The position numbers and the translations under genes are program-made. This document shows positions 55,644 through 64,000 of a stretch of 64,000 bases of DNA, in pieces; the stretch's first letter is position 1, and each line of letters begins with the position of its first letter. Under the pieces are notes generated by a model. The model made no database searches. It was not told where the DNA came from and was given only the letters and a program-made list of their open reading frames with translations. This stretch comes from Streptomyces vilmorinianum (GTDB lineage: Bacteria; Actinomycetota; Actinomycetes; Streptomycetales; Streptomycetaceae). The stretch spans positions 1,072,001 through 1,136,000 of the forward strand of contig NZ_CP040244.1 of NCBI RefSeq assembly GCF_005517195.1. Direction: 5' to 3'.

Positions 55644-56945
55644 TCACGCCTTGGTGGCGTCCCGCTCCATCTCCTCCGCCACCTCCTCGGGCTCGCGGCC
55701 CGGCGTCGGGAGGTCGAACTTCGTGATCGCGAACCGGAAGATCACGTAATAGACGGCGGCGAAGGCGAGACCGATCGGAATGATCAGCCACGGCTTCGTC
55801 GCGAGGTTCCAGTTGATGACGTAGTCGATCAGGCCGGCCGAGAAGCTGAAGCCGTCCTTCACCCCCAGCGCCCAGGTCACGGCCATCGACACACCCGTGA
55901 GCACCGCGTGGATCGCGTAGAGCACCGGGGCGATGAAGAGGAACGAGTACTCGATCGGCTCGGTGATGCCCGTGACGAACGAGGTCAGGGCGACCGAGAG
56001 CATCATGCCGCCCACCTCCTTGCGCCGGTGCGGCTTGGCGCAGTGGGTGATCGCCAGGGCCGCCGCCGGGAGCGCGAACATCATGATCGGGAAGAAGCCC
56101 GTCAGGAACTGGCCGGCCTCGGGGTCGCCGCCGAGGAACATGGGGATGTCGCCATGGACCACCTGGCCGTCCGGCTTCTCGAAGGTGCCGAACTGGAACC
56201 AGATCGGCACGTTCAGGAACTGGTGCAGGCCGATGACCAGCAGCGCGCGGTTGGCGACGCCGAAGATGCCCGAACCCCAGGCGCCCAGGCCCACCAGCCA
56301 GTCGCTGAAGTTCTCGAGCCCGTCGCCGATCGGCGGCCAGACCCACAGGCACAGGGCCGCGAAGGCGATCGCGACGAAGGTCATGATGATCGGCACGAGC
56401 CGGCGGCCGTTGAAGAAGCCCAGCCAGTCCACCAGCTTCACCCGGTGGTAGCGCTGCCAGAACCAGGCCGCGAGGAGACCGATGACGATGCCGCCGAAGA
56501 CGCCCGGGTTCTGGTACGTGTAGCCGGTGAAGGCCTGCTCGGGGGAGAGGCAGCCGCCGTTGATGTCCGCCGTGCCCCGCGGGCACTCCTCGGGGAACTG
56601 GCGCAGCACGTTGTAGTAGACGAGGAAGCCCACCGTGGCCGCGAGTGCGGTCGAGCCGTCCGCCTTCTTCGCCATGCCGATCGCGACGCCGATGCAGAAC
56701 AGCAGAGGAAGTCCGAGGTTGCCGTCGAGCAGGGCGCCGCCCGCGCCCTTCATCACCTTGGCGACGTCGTCCCAGCCGAGCCCCTCCGCCCCGAAGACGT
56801 CGTCCTGTCCCAGCCGGTTGAGGATGCCCGCCGCCGGCAGGACCGCGATGGGCAGCTGAAGGCTGCGGCCCATCTTCTGCAGCCCCTGGAAGAAGCCGCC
56901 CCACAGCGACTTCTTCGGCGCGGCCGCGGCGCTGTCGGTACTCAT
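55644..56945 (-). CDS. nagE1: PTS N-acetylglucosamine permease EIIC
   Basis: 433 residues from the ATG at 56945, paralogue of nagE2 with the same membrane plan: LQLPIAVLPAAGIL, GFFNGRRLVPIIMTF, FNGRR/GGRRL loop, GITEPIEYSFLFIAPVLY. An insertion near 145-165 with two Cys (EECPRGTADINGGC) is absent from NagE2. A perfect dre lies 31-46 bases upstream, so it is probably the DasR-controlled half of a divergent pair with nagF. Confidence 0.92.
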   Translation of the reverse strand: MSTDSAAAAPKKSLWGGFFQGLQKMGRSLQLPIAVLPAAGILNRLGQDDVFGAEGLGWDDVAKVMKGAGGALLDGNLGLPLLFCIGVAIGMAKKADGSTALAATVGFLVYYNVLRQFPEECPRGTADINGGCLSPEQAFTGYTYQNPGVFGGIVIGLLAAWFWQRYHRVKLVDWLGFFNGRRLVPIIMTFVAIAFAALCLWVWPPIGDGLENFSDWLVGLGAWGSGIFGVANRALLVIGLHQFLNVPIWFQFGTFEKPDGQVVHGDIPMFLGGDPEAGQFLTGFFPIMMFALPAAALAITHCAKPHRRKEVGGMMLSVALTSFVTGITEPIEYSFLFIAPVLYAIHAVLTGVSMAVTWALGVKDGFSFSAGLIDYVINWNLATKPWLIIPIGLAFAAVYYVIFRFAITKFDLPTPGREPEEVAEEMERDATKA

Positions 56946-56975
56946 CGGCTTCCTCCCTGGCCCGACACGTTGCAA

Positions 56976-56991
56976 ACTGGTGTAGACCAGT
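56976..56991. promoter_or_regulatory. perfect DasR operator between nagE1 and nagF
   Basis: ACTGGTGTAGACCAGT, matching the DasR consensus in all arm positions, extended to an 18-bp AACTGGT...ACCAGTT. It is 31 bases before nagE1 and 173 before nagF. Confidence 0.85.
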
Positions 56992-57163
56992 TGCGATAGG
57001 CTCCCCGGAGCCCGCTGAGGGCAGGCCGTCGGTGATCGTCATCCTTCGGCAGAACGAGTGCACTCGCTCGCGAAGTTGGGCCAACCGTGGGTTAACGTGA
57101 CAAAGCGAACCTTCGGTGCGCCGAGACTCACGTTCTTTGAACGGAACGGACAGGGAGAAACAC

Positions 57164-57397
57164 ATGGCCAGCAAGGCTGAGAAGATCGTCGCCGGGCTCG
57201 GCGGCATCGACAACATCGAAGAGGTCGAGGGCTGCATCACCCGCCTCCGCACCGAAGTCGTCGACCCCGCCAAGGTCGACGAGGCCGCCCTCAAGGCCGC
57301 CGGCGCCCACGGCGTCGTGAAGATGGGCACCGCGATCCAGGTCGTCATCGGCACCGACGCCGACCCCATCGCCGCCGACATCGAAGACATGATGTGA
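57164..57397 (+). CDS. nagF: PTS N-acetylglucosamine EIIB
   Basis: 77 residues, a stand-alone EIIB domain of the glucose superfamily. The phosphorylated cysteine is Cys24 in [11 protein letters not shown]. It takes phosphate from EIIA(Crr) and passes it to the sugar on NagE1/NagE2. GGGAG lies 6 bases before the ATG; the frame is open 16 codons upstream but without EIIB character. Divergent from nagE1, with the shared dre between them. Confidence 0.93.
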   Translation: MASKAEKIVAGLGGIDNIEEVEGCITRLRTEVVDPAKVDEAALKAAGAHGVVKMGTAIQVVIGTDADPIAADIEDMM

Positions 57398-57413
57398 GCA
57401 GCTGACGCGCCCC

Positions 57414-57453
57414 CGACGGGGGCCCGTTCCGGCAGGGGAACGGGCTCCCGTCG
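57414..57453 (+). terminator. nagF terminator
   Basis: CGACGGG-GG-CCCGTTCC (from 57414) pairs with GGAACGGG-CT-CCCGTCG (to 57453). Confidence 0.75.
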
Positions 57454-57473
57454 CGTACGGCTACGCTCGTGGC

Positions 57474-58205
<732 letters not shown>

Positions 58206-58228
58206 GACGCCACCGCGTCTTCGTGAAC

Positions 58229-58258
58229 ACGGGCGTACGGACCGAACCGTACGCCCGT
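58229..58258 (+). terminator. rph terminator
   Basis: ACGGGCGTACGG (58229-58240), loop ACCGAA, CCGTACGCCCGT (58247-58258). Confidence 0.8.
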
Positions 58259-58290
58259 ACTGCCATCCGTACCTCTGGGGAGGACCAGTC

Positions 58291-58671
58291 TTGAAGCGTC
58301 GCCGTATCGCACTCGCCGTGGCTTCGGCAGCCATGCTCACCACCACGCTCGTCGGCTGCGCGGCACTCGACAAGGCGATGGACTGCGTCCAGACCGCCGA
58401 CGCGATAGCCACCAGCGTCGACAAGCTCCAGCAGGCCGTCTCCAACGCCTCCAACGACCCGACGCAGCTCAACGAGGCCCTGAACGAGATCTCCACGGAG
58501 CTCGGCAACCTCAAGGACACGACCGACAACGCCGACCTGTCCAAGGCCGTCGACGACCTCACCAAGGGCGTCGAATCCGTCAAGACGGCCGTCAACAACG
58601 GCGACACCACCCCGGACATCAAGCCCATCACGGACGCGGCCACCGAGATCGGCAAGGTCTGCACCCCGTAG
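58291..58671 (+). CDS. small predicted lipoprotein
   Basis: 126 residues from a TTG start with GGGGAGG 7 bases upstream. Signal peptide KRRRIALAVASAAMLTTTL and lipobox LVGC. The mature part is helical with regular hydrophobic spacing (DKLQQAVSNASN, LNEALNEISTELGNLKD), probably a coiled coil, and has further Cys at MDCVQ and KVCTP near the C-terminus. Not recognised; sits between rph and rdgB in the same direction. Confidence 0.75.
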   Translation: MKRRRIALAVASAAMLTTTLVGCAALDKAMDCVQTADAIATSVDKLQQAVSNASNDPTQLNEALNEISTELGNLKDTTDNADLSKAVDDLTKGVESVKTAVNNGDTTPDIKPITDAATEIGKVCTP

Positions 58672-58690
58672 CCCCGTAGATACTGGGGAC

Positions 58691-59293
58691 ATGACCCGCC
58701 TGATCCTCGCCACCCGCAACGCGGGCAAGATCACCGAACTCCACGCGATCCTCGCCGACGCAGGTCTCACCCACGACCTCGTCGGCGCGGACGCGTACCC
58801 CGAGATCCCCGACACCAAGGAAACCGGCGTCACCTTCGCCGAGAACGCCCTCCTCAAGGCACACGCCCTGGCCCAGGCCACCGGCCTGCCGGCCATCGCC
58901 GACGACTCCGGCCTCTGCGTCGACGTCCTGAACGGCGCCCCCGGCATCTTCTCGGCCCGCTGGTCCGGCGCCCACGGCGACGACCGCGCCAACCTGGACC
59001 TGCTCCTCGCCCAACTCGCCGACATCGACGACGACCACAGGGGCGCCCACTTCGCCTGCGCGGCGGCCCTCGCCCTCCCCGACGGCACGGAACGCGTCGT
59101 CGAAGGCCGCATGCCGGGCACCCTGCGCCACGCCCCGATCGGCACGAACGGCTTCGGCTACGACCCGATCCTCCAGCCGCAGGGCTACGAGGTGACGTGC
59201 GCCCAGCTGTCGCCGGAGGAGAAGAACGCGATCAGCCACCGGGGGAAGGCGTTCAGGGCGCTCGTCCCGGTGATCCGCGAGCTGCTGGGCTGA
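58691..59293 (+). CDS. rdgB: RdgB/HAM1 non-canonical purine NTP pyrophosphatase
   Basis: Removes ITP, XTP and dITP from the nucleotide pool. 200 residues. Signatures: LATRNAGKITEL, GVTFAENALLKA, ADDSGLCVDVL, GTNGFGYDPI, FRALVPVI. ATG after ACTGGGGAC. Immediately downstream of the small lipoprotein gene (19 bp). Confidence 0.95.
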   Translation: MTRLILATRNAGKITELHAILADAGLTHDLVGADAYPEIPDTKETGVTFAENALLKAHALAQATGLPAIADDSGLCVDVLNGAPGIFSARWSGAHGDDRANLDLLLAQLADIDDDHRGAHFACAAALALPDGTERVVEGRMPGTLRHAPIGTNGFGYDPILQPQGYEVTCAQLSPEEKNAISHRGKAFRALVPVIRELLG

Positions 59294-59307
59294 CGACCCG
59301 TACCGTA

Positions 59308-59344
59308 CGGCGAAGGGCCGCCCCATCGGGACGGCCCTTCGCCG
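59308..59344. terminator. hairpin between rdgB and tRNA-Leu
   Basis: CGGCGAAGGGCCG (59308-59320) and CGGCCCTTCGCCG (59332-59344), with CCC/GGG closing the loop; serves both strands. Confidence 0.8.
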
Positions 59345-59349
59345 AAAAG

Positions 59350-59433
59350 TGCGGCCGGGGGGACTCGAACCCCCACGGGTGTTACCCCACTGGGACCTAA
59401 ACCCAGCGTGACTGCCAGTTCCACCACGGCCGC
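59350..59433 (-). tRNA. tRNA-Leu (anticodon UAG)
   Basis: 84 nt on the minus strand. Acceptor GCGGCCG/CGGCCGC; anticodon loop TTTAGGT between CTGGG and CCCAG gives UAG, reading CUA (and CUG by wobble); long variable arm as in Leu/Ser tRNAs; GGTTCGAGTCCC T-loop. The 3' CCA is not encoded. Confidence 0.95.
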
Positions 59434-59469
59434 GCGTCGCCCGGCCATGCTACTGGCCGGACGCCCGGC

Positions 59470-59937
59470 TCAGATGCCCAGATCCTTGATGATCTTGGCG
59501 ACATGGCCGGTCGCCTTCACGTTGTACAGCGCGCGCTCGACCTTGCCCTCCTCGTCGACGATCACGGTCGAGCGGATCACGCCCGTCACCGTCTTGCCGT
59601 ACAGCTTCTTCTCCCCGAAGGCGCCGTACGCCTCCAGGACCTCCTTCGACGGGTCGCCGACCAGCGTGACCTTCAAGGCCTCCTTGTCGCGGAACTTCGC
59701 CAGCTTCTCCGGCTTGTCCGGCGACACGCCGATGACCTCGTAGCCGGCGCCGGCCAGCAGGTCCAGGTTGTCCGTGAAATCGCAGGCCTGCTTGGTGCAG
59801 CCCGGGGTGAGCGCCGCCGGGTAGAAGTAGACGATGACCTTGCGCCCCTTGTGGTCCGCGAGCGAGATCTCGTTGCCGTCCGCGTCGGGAAGGGTGAAGG
59901 CGGGGGCGGTGTCGCCGGGCTGAAGTCGCTCGCTCAT
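59470..59937 (-). CDS. bcp: thiol peroxidase Bcp (peroxiredoxin)
   Basis: 155 residues. Peroxidatic Cys47 in TPGCTKQAC with Cys52 as the usual resolving cysteine of atypical 2-Cys Bcp. IVYFYPAALTPGC and VIGVSPDKPEKLAKFRDK are family motifs. Reduces hydroperoxides using thioredoxin. Directly downstream on the minus strand is the tRNA-Leu gene. Confidence 0.94.
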   Translation of the reverse strand: MSERLQPGDTAPAFTLPDADGNEISLADHKGRKVIVYFYPAALTPGCTKQACDFTDNLDLLAGAGYEVIGVSPDKPEKLAKFRDKEALKVTLVGDPSKEVLEAYGAFGEKKLYGKTVTGVIRSTVIVDEEGKVERALYNVKATGHVAKIIKDLGI

Positions 59938-60058
59938 GGCTCTCCTCGTGGTATCTGGGCGTACGCGACCGAGCCTAATGGGGGCCTGAGACAGACCACG
60001 GGTGCCAAAGCTGAGAGACTGTCCGTCAACGACCGATTACGACTACGGAGGCAGCGCG

Positions 60059-60379
60059 GTGTCGAACGCCAGGACCCCTGCGCAGATCGAGGCGGACATC
60101 GTCCGCCGGCGCGAGCAGCTCGCCGTCACTCTCGACGAGATCGGCATTCGGGTGCACCCGAAGACCATCATCGGTGACGCGAAGGCGAGGGTGGCGTCCA
60201 CGGTCGACCACACCGTCGGGCGGGCGTTCGTCGCCGTCAACCGGACCGTGTCCGACGTGAAGGCCCGCTTCACCCACGAGGACGGTTCGCCGCGCCTGGA
60301 GCGAGTGGTTCCGGTGGCGCTCGCCGCCGCGGCCCTCGTGGGGCTGCTCGCGGCCTCCGCGCGCAAGCACAAGGGATGA
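60059..60379 (+). CDS. DUF3618 protein
   Basis: 106 residues from a GTG with GGAGG 7 bases upstream. Motif ARTPAQIEADIVRRREQLAVTLDEIG is the DUF3618 core; C-terminal membrane segment (about 82-100: VPVALAAAALVGLLAASA). Function unknown, likely a small membrane-anchored protein with a helical cytoplasmic part. Divergent from bcp. Confidence 0.85.
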   Translation: MSNARTPAQIEADIVRRREQLAVTLDEIGIRVHPKTIIGDAKARVASTVDHTVGRAFVAVNRTVSDVKARFTHEDGSPRLERVVPVALAAAALVGLLAASARKHKG

Positions 60380-60425
60380 CCCCTCCCGAGTACGGTCGAC
60401 ACGCCCGGGCAGGTAGGTTCGAACC

Positions 60426-60764
60426 GTGAGCGAGAACACGCACGACAAGCTGCCCATCCGGATGCTCCACGACCGTGTCCTGGTCCGGAGCGACTCCCCC
60501 GAGGGGGAGAGGCGTTCGGGCGGCGGCATCCTGATCCCGGCGACCGCCGCCGTCGGCCGCCGACTGGCCTGGGCCGAGGTCGTCGCGGTCGGCCAGAACG
60601 TCCGTACGGTCGAGACCGGCGACCGTGTCCTGTACGACCCCGAGGACCGCGCCGAGGTCGAGGTGCGGGGCGTGGCGTACGTCCTGATGCGAGAGCGCGA
60701 CCTGCACGCGGTGGCCGCGGACCGGTTCGAGGGTTCGAAGGACACCACGGGTCTGTACCTGTAG
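60426..60764 (+). CDS. GroES-like co-chaperonin family protein
   Basis: 112 residues from GTG. LPIRMLHDRVLVRSDSPEGERRSGGGILIP corresponds to the GroES N-terminus and mobile loop (RSGGGI); VVAVGQNVRTVETGDRVLYDP follows. It is not the main groES, having no groEL neighbour and more divergent sequence; maybe a paralogue with a special client range. Co-directional with the DUF3618 gene. Confidence 0.82.
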   Translation: MSENTHDKLPIRMLHDRVLVRSDSPEGERRSGGGILIPATAAVGRRLAWAEVVAVGQNVRTVETGDRVLYDPEDRAEVEVRGVAYVLMRERDLHAVAADRFEGSKDTTGLYL

Positions 60765-60796
60765 AGCGGTACCTGTAGAGCGCTACCTATAGAGCG
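60753..60796 (+). repeat. 16-bp tandem repeat across the GroES-like gene stop
   Basis: TACCTGTAGAGCG / TACCTGTAGAGCG / TACCTATAGAGCG, three units that include the TAG stop in the first. Confidence 0.8.
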
Positions 60797-60799
60797 GCG

Positions 60800-60829
60800 A
60801 AGGCCTGGTGACCGGTGTCACCAGGCCTT
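60800..60829 (+). terminator. terminator after GroES-like gene
   Basis: AAGGCCTGGTGAC, loop CGGT, GTCACCAGGCCTT: perfect 13-bp stem; TTTGTCTGCCTTTT follows. Confidence 0.9.
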
Positions 60830-60857
60830 TTGTCTGCCTTTTGCTAGCCTGGAGTCA

Positions 60858-60909
60858 CCCGACGAGACGCGCCGTACCGGGCCCCACGCACGACACGCAA
60901 AGACGACGC
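60858..60909 (+). promoter_or_regulatory. guanidine-III (ykkC-III) riboswitch candidate
   Basis: CCCGACGAGACGCGCCGTAC then CGGG (60858-60881) strongly resembles the known guanidine-III class core CCGGACGAGGUGCGCCGUAC. P1 CCCG/CGGG closes the loop, and GCGCCGU can form the pseudoknot with ACGACGC (60903-60909), one C.A mismatch. The gene 37 bases downstream encodes a Gdx-like guanidinium exporter, the usual partner. The stretch between helices is longer than in the form I remember. Confidence 0.75.
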
Positions 60910-60946
60910 ACCCCTGTTGATCCGTCTCGCGGAGGTGCTTGTCGTC

Positions 60947-61267
60947 ATGGCCTGGGTTCTTCTCGTCGTCGCCGGTCTGCTCGAGGTCGGCTGGTCGATC
61001 GGTATGAAGTACACCGACGGCTTCACCCGCCTCTGGCCCAGTGTCTTCACGGCCGCCGGGATCGTCGCCTCGATGCTGCTCCTTTCGCACGCCGCCAGGA
61101 CGCTGCCCATCGGCACGGCGTACGGCGTCTGGGTCGGCATCGGTGCTGCCGGTGCGGCGGTGCTCGGCATGGTGGTGCTCGGTGAGCCGGCGACCGCCGC
61201 GCGGATCTTCTTCGTCTGTCTGCTCCTGGTCGCGGTGGTGGGTCTGAAGGCGACCTCGGGGCATTAG
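60947..61267 (+). CDS. gdx: guanidinium exporter, SMR family (Gdx/SugE)
   Basis: 106 residues, four transmembrane helices, dual-topology SMR dimer. The residues diagnostic of guanidinium exporters are all present: Glu13, Trp16, Ser42, Tyr59, Trp62 (LLEVGW ... PIGTAYGVW). Exports guanidinium in exchange for protons. The riboswitch upstream fits. The TAG stop overlaps the convergent PBP stop by three bases. Confidence 0.88.
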   Translation: MAWVLLVVAGLLEVGWSIGMKYTDGFTRLWPSVFTAAGIVASMLLLSHAARTLPIGTAYGVWVGIGAAGAAVLGMVVLGEPATAARIFFVCLLLVAVVGLKATSGH

Positions 61268-63564
61268 AGGAACGGTGGCGTCGGCGTCGGCGTGGGCGTC
61301 GGCGTTGACGTTGCCGGCGGGATCGGCATCGGCATCGGCGTCGGCGTCGTGCTGGTGCCGGTACTCCCACTCGTACTCGCACTCGCGCTGGTTTCCGGTG
61401 CCTGGGGCAGCGGCAGGGGCAGGGGCAGCGGTCCCGGCCGTGGGTGGCGCTGCGGTGTACGAGGCCGTTCGTCCGACCACTCCGACCAGTCCGACCAGTC
61501 CGGTAGGTACGGCTCGTGCGGGTCCATCGGGTCCATCGACTCCTCCGTCCCTGGTGCCGGCTGGAGTTCGAACTCGCGCGCCTCCGTCCCCGCCAGCGCC
61601 TCCCGCGTGAACTGGGCCCAGATCTCCGCCGGCGCCCCGCCCCCGTTGATCCGGGGCAGCCCCAGCGCCCCGTACAGCGGCTTCTGTTCGCCGGTCTCCG
61701 GGTCCTGGCCCATCATCGTGACCACCGTCGCCAGGTCCGGGGTGTACCCCGCGAACCAGGCGGCCTTGTCGTCCTCCGCCGTGCCCGTCTTCCCCGCCGC
61801 CGGCCGGCCCGCGGACAGCGCCGCCGTTCCCGTACCGCTCTCGACGACACCGCGCAGGACCGCCGTCGTCGTGTCGGCGGCCTCCCGGCCCACCGCCTGC
61901 CGGCTCGCGGAGGCCGGCAGCTCCAGTTCCTGGCCGTTCCTGGTGACCTTGGTGACGAGGGTGTACGTGCCGTGCCTGCCGTGGTTGGCGAGGGTGGCGT
62001 ACGCCTCCGCCATGTCGAGGACGCTCGCGGTGGCGGGGCCCAGCGCGATGGAGGGGGAGGCGCTGAGGTCGGGGGTGTTCGGGGGCAGGCCGAGGGCGAC
62101 GGCGGTCTCCCTGACCTTCGCGGGCCCGACGTCCACCGCCAGCTGTGCGTACACGGAGTTGACCGAGCTGTCGGTGGCGGTGCGGAGGGTGATGTAGCCG
62201 TAGGAGGCGTCGTCCTCGTTGGCGGGGGCGTAGGAGTCGCCGTTCCAGCCCTCCACGGGGCGCTTGTCGGTGCCGTCGTAGTAGGTGTTCGGGGTGATCT
62301 GCTCGCCCTCCTGGGTGAACGCGCCGTTCTCGACGGCCGCGGTGAGGACGAAGGGCTTGAAGGTGGAGCCGACCTGGTAGTCGCGGCGGGTGGCGTTGTT
62401 GACGTACTGCTTGGTGTAGTCGATGCCGCCGTACATCGCGACGACGTGGCCGGTCGCCGGGTGGATCGCCGCGCCGCCGACCCGTACGAAGCGGTCGGTG
62501 GGGTTCCGCGCCGGGTCGAGCCGGGACATCACCTGGTCGTCGACGGCGGCGACGAAGGCGTCCTGTTTCCGCCTCTCCAAGGTGGTGGTGATGCGGTGGC
62601 CGCCGCCGGCGAGGGTGTTCTCGTCGATGACGCCGTGGCTCGTCAGGTACTCCTCGACGGCCAGGACGATGTAGCCGCGCTGTCCGGAGAGCCCGGTCGC
62701 GGGGCGGGCGGTCTGGGGGGCCGGGAAGGCGGCGATGGCCCGGTCGGCGGGGGAGAGCCACTGCTCCTTGACCATGCCGTCCATGACGTAGTTCCAGCGG
62801 GCGAGCGCCTTGGCCCGGTTCTCGGGGTGGGTGGCGACGTCGTAGGCGCTCGGGGCCTTGAGCAGGGAGGCGAGGTAGGCGCCCTCGGCGGTGTCGAGCT
62901 GTCCGGCGTCCTTGCCGTAGTAGGCGCGGGCGGCGGCCTGGATGCCGTAGGCGTTGCGGCCGAAGTAACTGGTGTTCAGATAGCCCTCGAAGATCTCGTC
63001 CTTGGTCTTCTCGCGGTTGAGCTTGATGGCGATGAAGAACTCCTTCACCTTGCGGGTGACGGTCTGTTCCTGGCCGAGGTAGTAGTTCTTGACGTACTGC
63101 TGGGTGATGGTGGAGCCGGACTGGCGGCCCTTGCCGGTGAGGGTGTTCCAGGCGGCGCGGACCATGGCCTTGGGGTCGACGACGGCCCGTTCGGAGTAGA
63201 ACTCGCGGTCCTCCGCGGCCAGTACGGCGTGCCGGACGTGCGCGGGTACGTGGGTGAGCCGTACGTTCTCGCGGTTGATCTCGCCGTCGCGGGCGATCTG
63301 GGTGCCGTCCTGGTAGAGGTACACGTTGGACTGCGCGGTCGCGGCGGCGTTGGCGGGCGGGATGTCGACGAGCAGATAGCCGGCGACGAAGCCGCCGGTC
63401 AGCAGCAGGGCGGCGAAGAGGAACGTGCCGAGGAGCGCCCGCAGGATCCGCCACCGCAGACGCCGCTTCGGAGCCTTCGAGGACTTCGGAGGCTTGGAGG
63501 GTCTGGCGGGGACGGTGGGGTCCCTGGGCGCCCAGCCGGGCCGGTGTGGCTGGTCGTCGCTCAT
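61264..63564 (-). CDS. class A penicillin-binding protein
   Basis: 766 residues. Short cytoplasmic basic N-terminus, membrane anchor (about 52-74), glycosyltransferase domain (AAEDREFY, GSTITQQYVKN, NREKTKDEIFEGYLNTSYFG), transpeptidase domain with SxxK in VGSTFKPF, SVN, and KTGTAED. After about residue 660 the tail is low complexity: DWSDWSEWSDERP, then Pro/Ser/Thr runs ending PTPTPTPTPPFL. Periplasmic bifunctional cell-wall synthase; the tail may span the wall. Divergent from an ABC-2 permease gene. Confidence 0.93.
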   Translation of the reverse strand: MSDDQPHRPGWAPRDPTVPARPSKPPKSSKAPKRRLRWRILRALLGTFLFAALLLTGGFVAGYLLVDIPPANAAATAQSNVYLYQDGTQIARDGEINRENVRLTHVPAHVRHAVLAAEDREFYSERAVVDPKAMVRAAWNTLTGKGRQSGSTITQQYVKNYYLGQEQTVTRKVKEFFIAIKLNREKTKDEIFEGYLNTSYFGRNAYGIQAAARAYYGKDAGQLDTAEGAYLASLLKAPSAYDVATHPENRAKALARWNYVMDGMVKEQWLSPADRAIAAFPAPQTARPATGLSGQRGYIVLAVEEYLTSHGVIDENTLAGGGHRITTTLERRKQDAFVAAVDDQVMSRLDPARNPTDRFVRVGGAAIHPATGHVVAMYGGIDYTKQYVNNATRRDYQVGSTFKPFVLTAAVENGAFTQEGEQITPNTYYDGTDKRPVEGWNGDSYAPANEDDASYGYITLRTATDSSVNSVYAQLAVDVGPAKVRETAVALGLPPNTPDLSASPSIALGPATASVLDMAEAYATLANHGRHGTYTLVTKVTRNGQELELPASASRQAVGREAADTTTAVLRGVVESGTGTAALSAGRPAAGKTGTAEDDKAAWFAGYTPDLATVVTMMGQDPETGEQKPLYGALGLPRINGGGAPAEIWAQFTREALAGTEAREFELQPAPGTEESMDPMDPHEPYLPDWSDWSEWSDERPRTPQRHPRPGPLPLPLPLPQAPETSASASTSGSTGTSTTPTPMPMPIPPATSTPTPTPTPTPPFL

Positions 63565-63726
63565 GTGCGGAGCTCCCGTACCGGATGAAGGGGGATGGCT
63601 CCCCCATACTGCACGCACCGGGACAGAACCTGAGGAATGCGACTCGAAATCCACTCGCGGTGGCGGCATCGGGCCCACTAGGGTCGTGCGCTTTGGTGCC
63701 GACAGGCGGGACAGGAGGGAGGGCGC

Positions 63727-64000
63727 ATGCTGCGGCTGTACGGGACGGTTGCCGCGGGTGGGTTCCGGCGCCATGCCACGTACCGCATGGCCACGGCGGC
63801 GGGGGTGTTCACCAACACCGTGTTCGGCTTCATTCTGTCGTACACGTATATCGCCCTGTGGGACGAACGGCCGCAGCTCGGCGGGTACGACATGGCCGAC
63901 GCGCTCGCCTATGTGTGGATCGGCCAGGGACTGATCACCGTCTGCGGGCTGATGGGCGGCGGGTTCGAGGACGAACTGATCGAACGGATCAGGACCGGCG
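63727..64000 (+). CDS. ABC-2 type permease, N-terminal part
   Basis: The frame is open to the right edge: 91 codons of an integral membrane protein beginning MLRLYGTVAAGGFRRHATYR with a first hydrophobic segment (FTNTVFGFILSYTYIAL) and another (AYVWIGQGLITVCGL). This fits the ABC-2 permease subunits of the DrrB/YadH-like type. GGAGGGAGG precedes the ATG. The rest lies outside the window. Confidence 0.75.
   Translation, partial: MLRLYGTVAAGGFRRHATYRMATAAGVFTNTVFGFILSYTYIALWDERPQLGGYDMADALAYVWIGQGLITVCGLMGGGFEDELIERIRTG

Overview
The window is a 64-kb piece of a Streptomyces chromosome. GC content is very high, codon third positions are almost all G or C, and GTG and TTG starts are common. The genes include SsgA-like, RDD, DasR-regulon and Tat/lipoprotein families typical of the genus. 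From memory, the order hup, murA, yqgE ... hppD ... ssgG ... nagE2, nagE1, nagF, rph, rdgB follows the S. coelicolor core region around SCO2950 down to SCO2900. It is ordinary core chromosome with small accessory insertions. I see no prophage, transposase, CRISPR array, rRNA or biosynthetic cluster.

Layout. 1-6.7 kb: end of a HelD/HelR-type RNA polymerase-recycling ATPase, a structured small-RNA candidate, malic enzyme, HU protein, MurA with a 126-bp tandem amplification of its 3' end, YqgE, DUF3039. 6.7-11.7 kb: a DasR-type operator followed by a four-gene operon (lipoprotein, two permeases, GH20 hexosaminidase) for amino-sugar oligosaccharides. 11.9-16.3 kb: a three-subunit molybdenum hydroxylase. 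16.4-19.9 kb: a three-gene WXG100-like/large exported protein/lipoprotein module of unknown function. 20-30.6 kb: MFS exporters, a Doc-type toxin-antitoxin pair, a helicase, regulators, a hydrolase and a Lon-like membrane protease. 30.7-36.2 kb: Lrp regulator and hppD (tyrosine catabolism), TPR protein, GlcD-type oxidase, ssgG. 36.4-42 kb: two RDD membrane proteins and a secreted M6 metalloprotease.

42-64 kb: a small inverted-repeat element lies between a hypothetical gene and pncA, followed by pncB (NAD salvage), clpS, DUF2017 and an amino-acid permease. Next is the mec/cysO/cysM cysteine pathway, which is interrupted by a cobalamin-riboswitch btuFCD cassette and preceded at cysO by a leaderless Cys leader peptide. 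Then come a membrane-anchored MazF-like protein, an MBL hydrolase, the GlcNAc PTS genes nagE2, nagE1 and nagF with several DasR sites, rph, rdgB, tRNA-Leu, bcp and a GroES-like gene. The window closes with a guanidine-III riboswitch candidate and a Gdx exporter, a class A PBP, and the start of an ABC-2 permease.

How the genes work together. GlcNAc polymer use is represented twice (oligosaccharide ABC operon and PTS permeases), and both parts carry DasR-like operators. NAD salvage (pncA, pncB) and sulfur assimilation (mec, cysO, cysM) form compact metabolic sets with visible control elements. Several intergenic regions carry palindromic repeats. Some of these supply stop codons or coding tails to neighbouring genes. 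All family assignments come from reading motifs; no database search was run.
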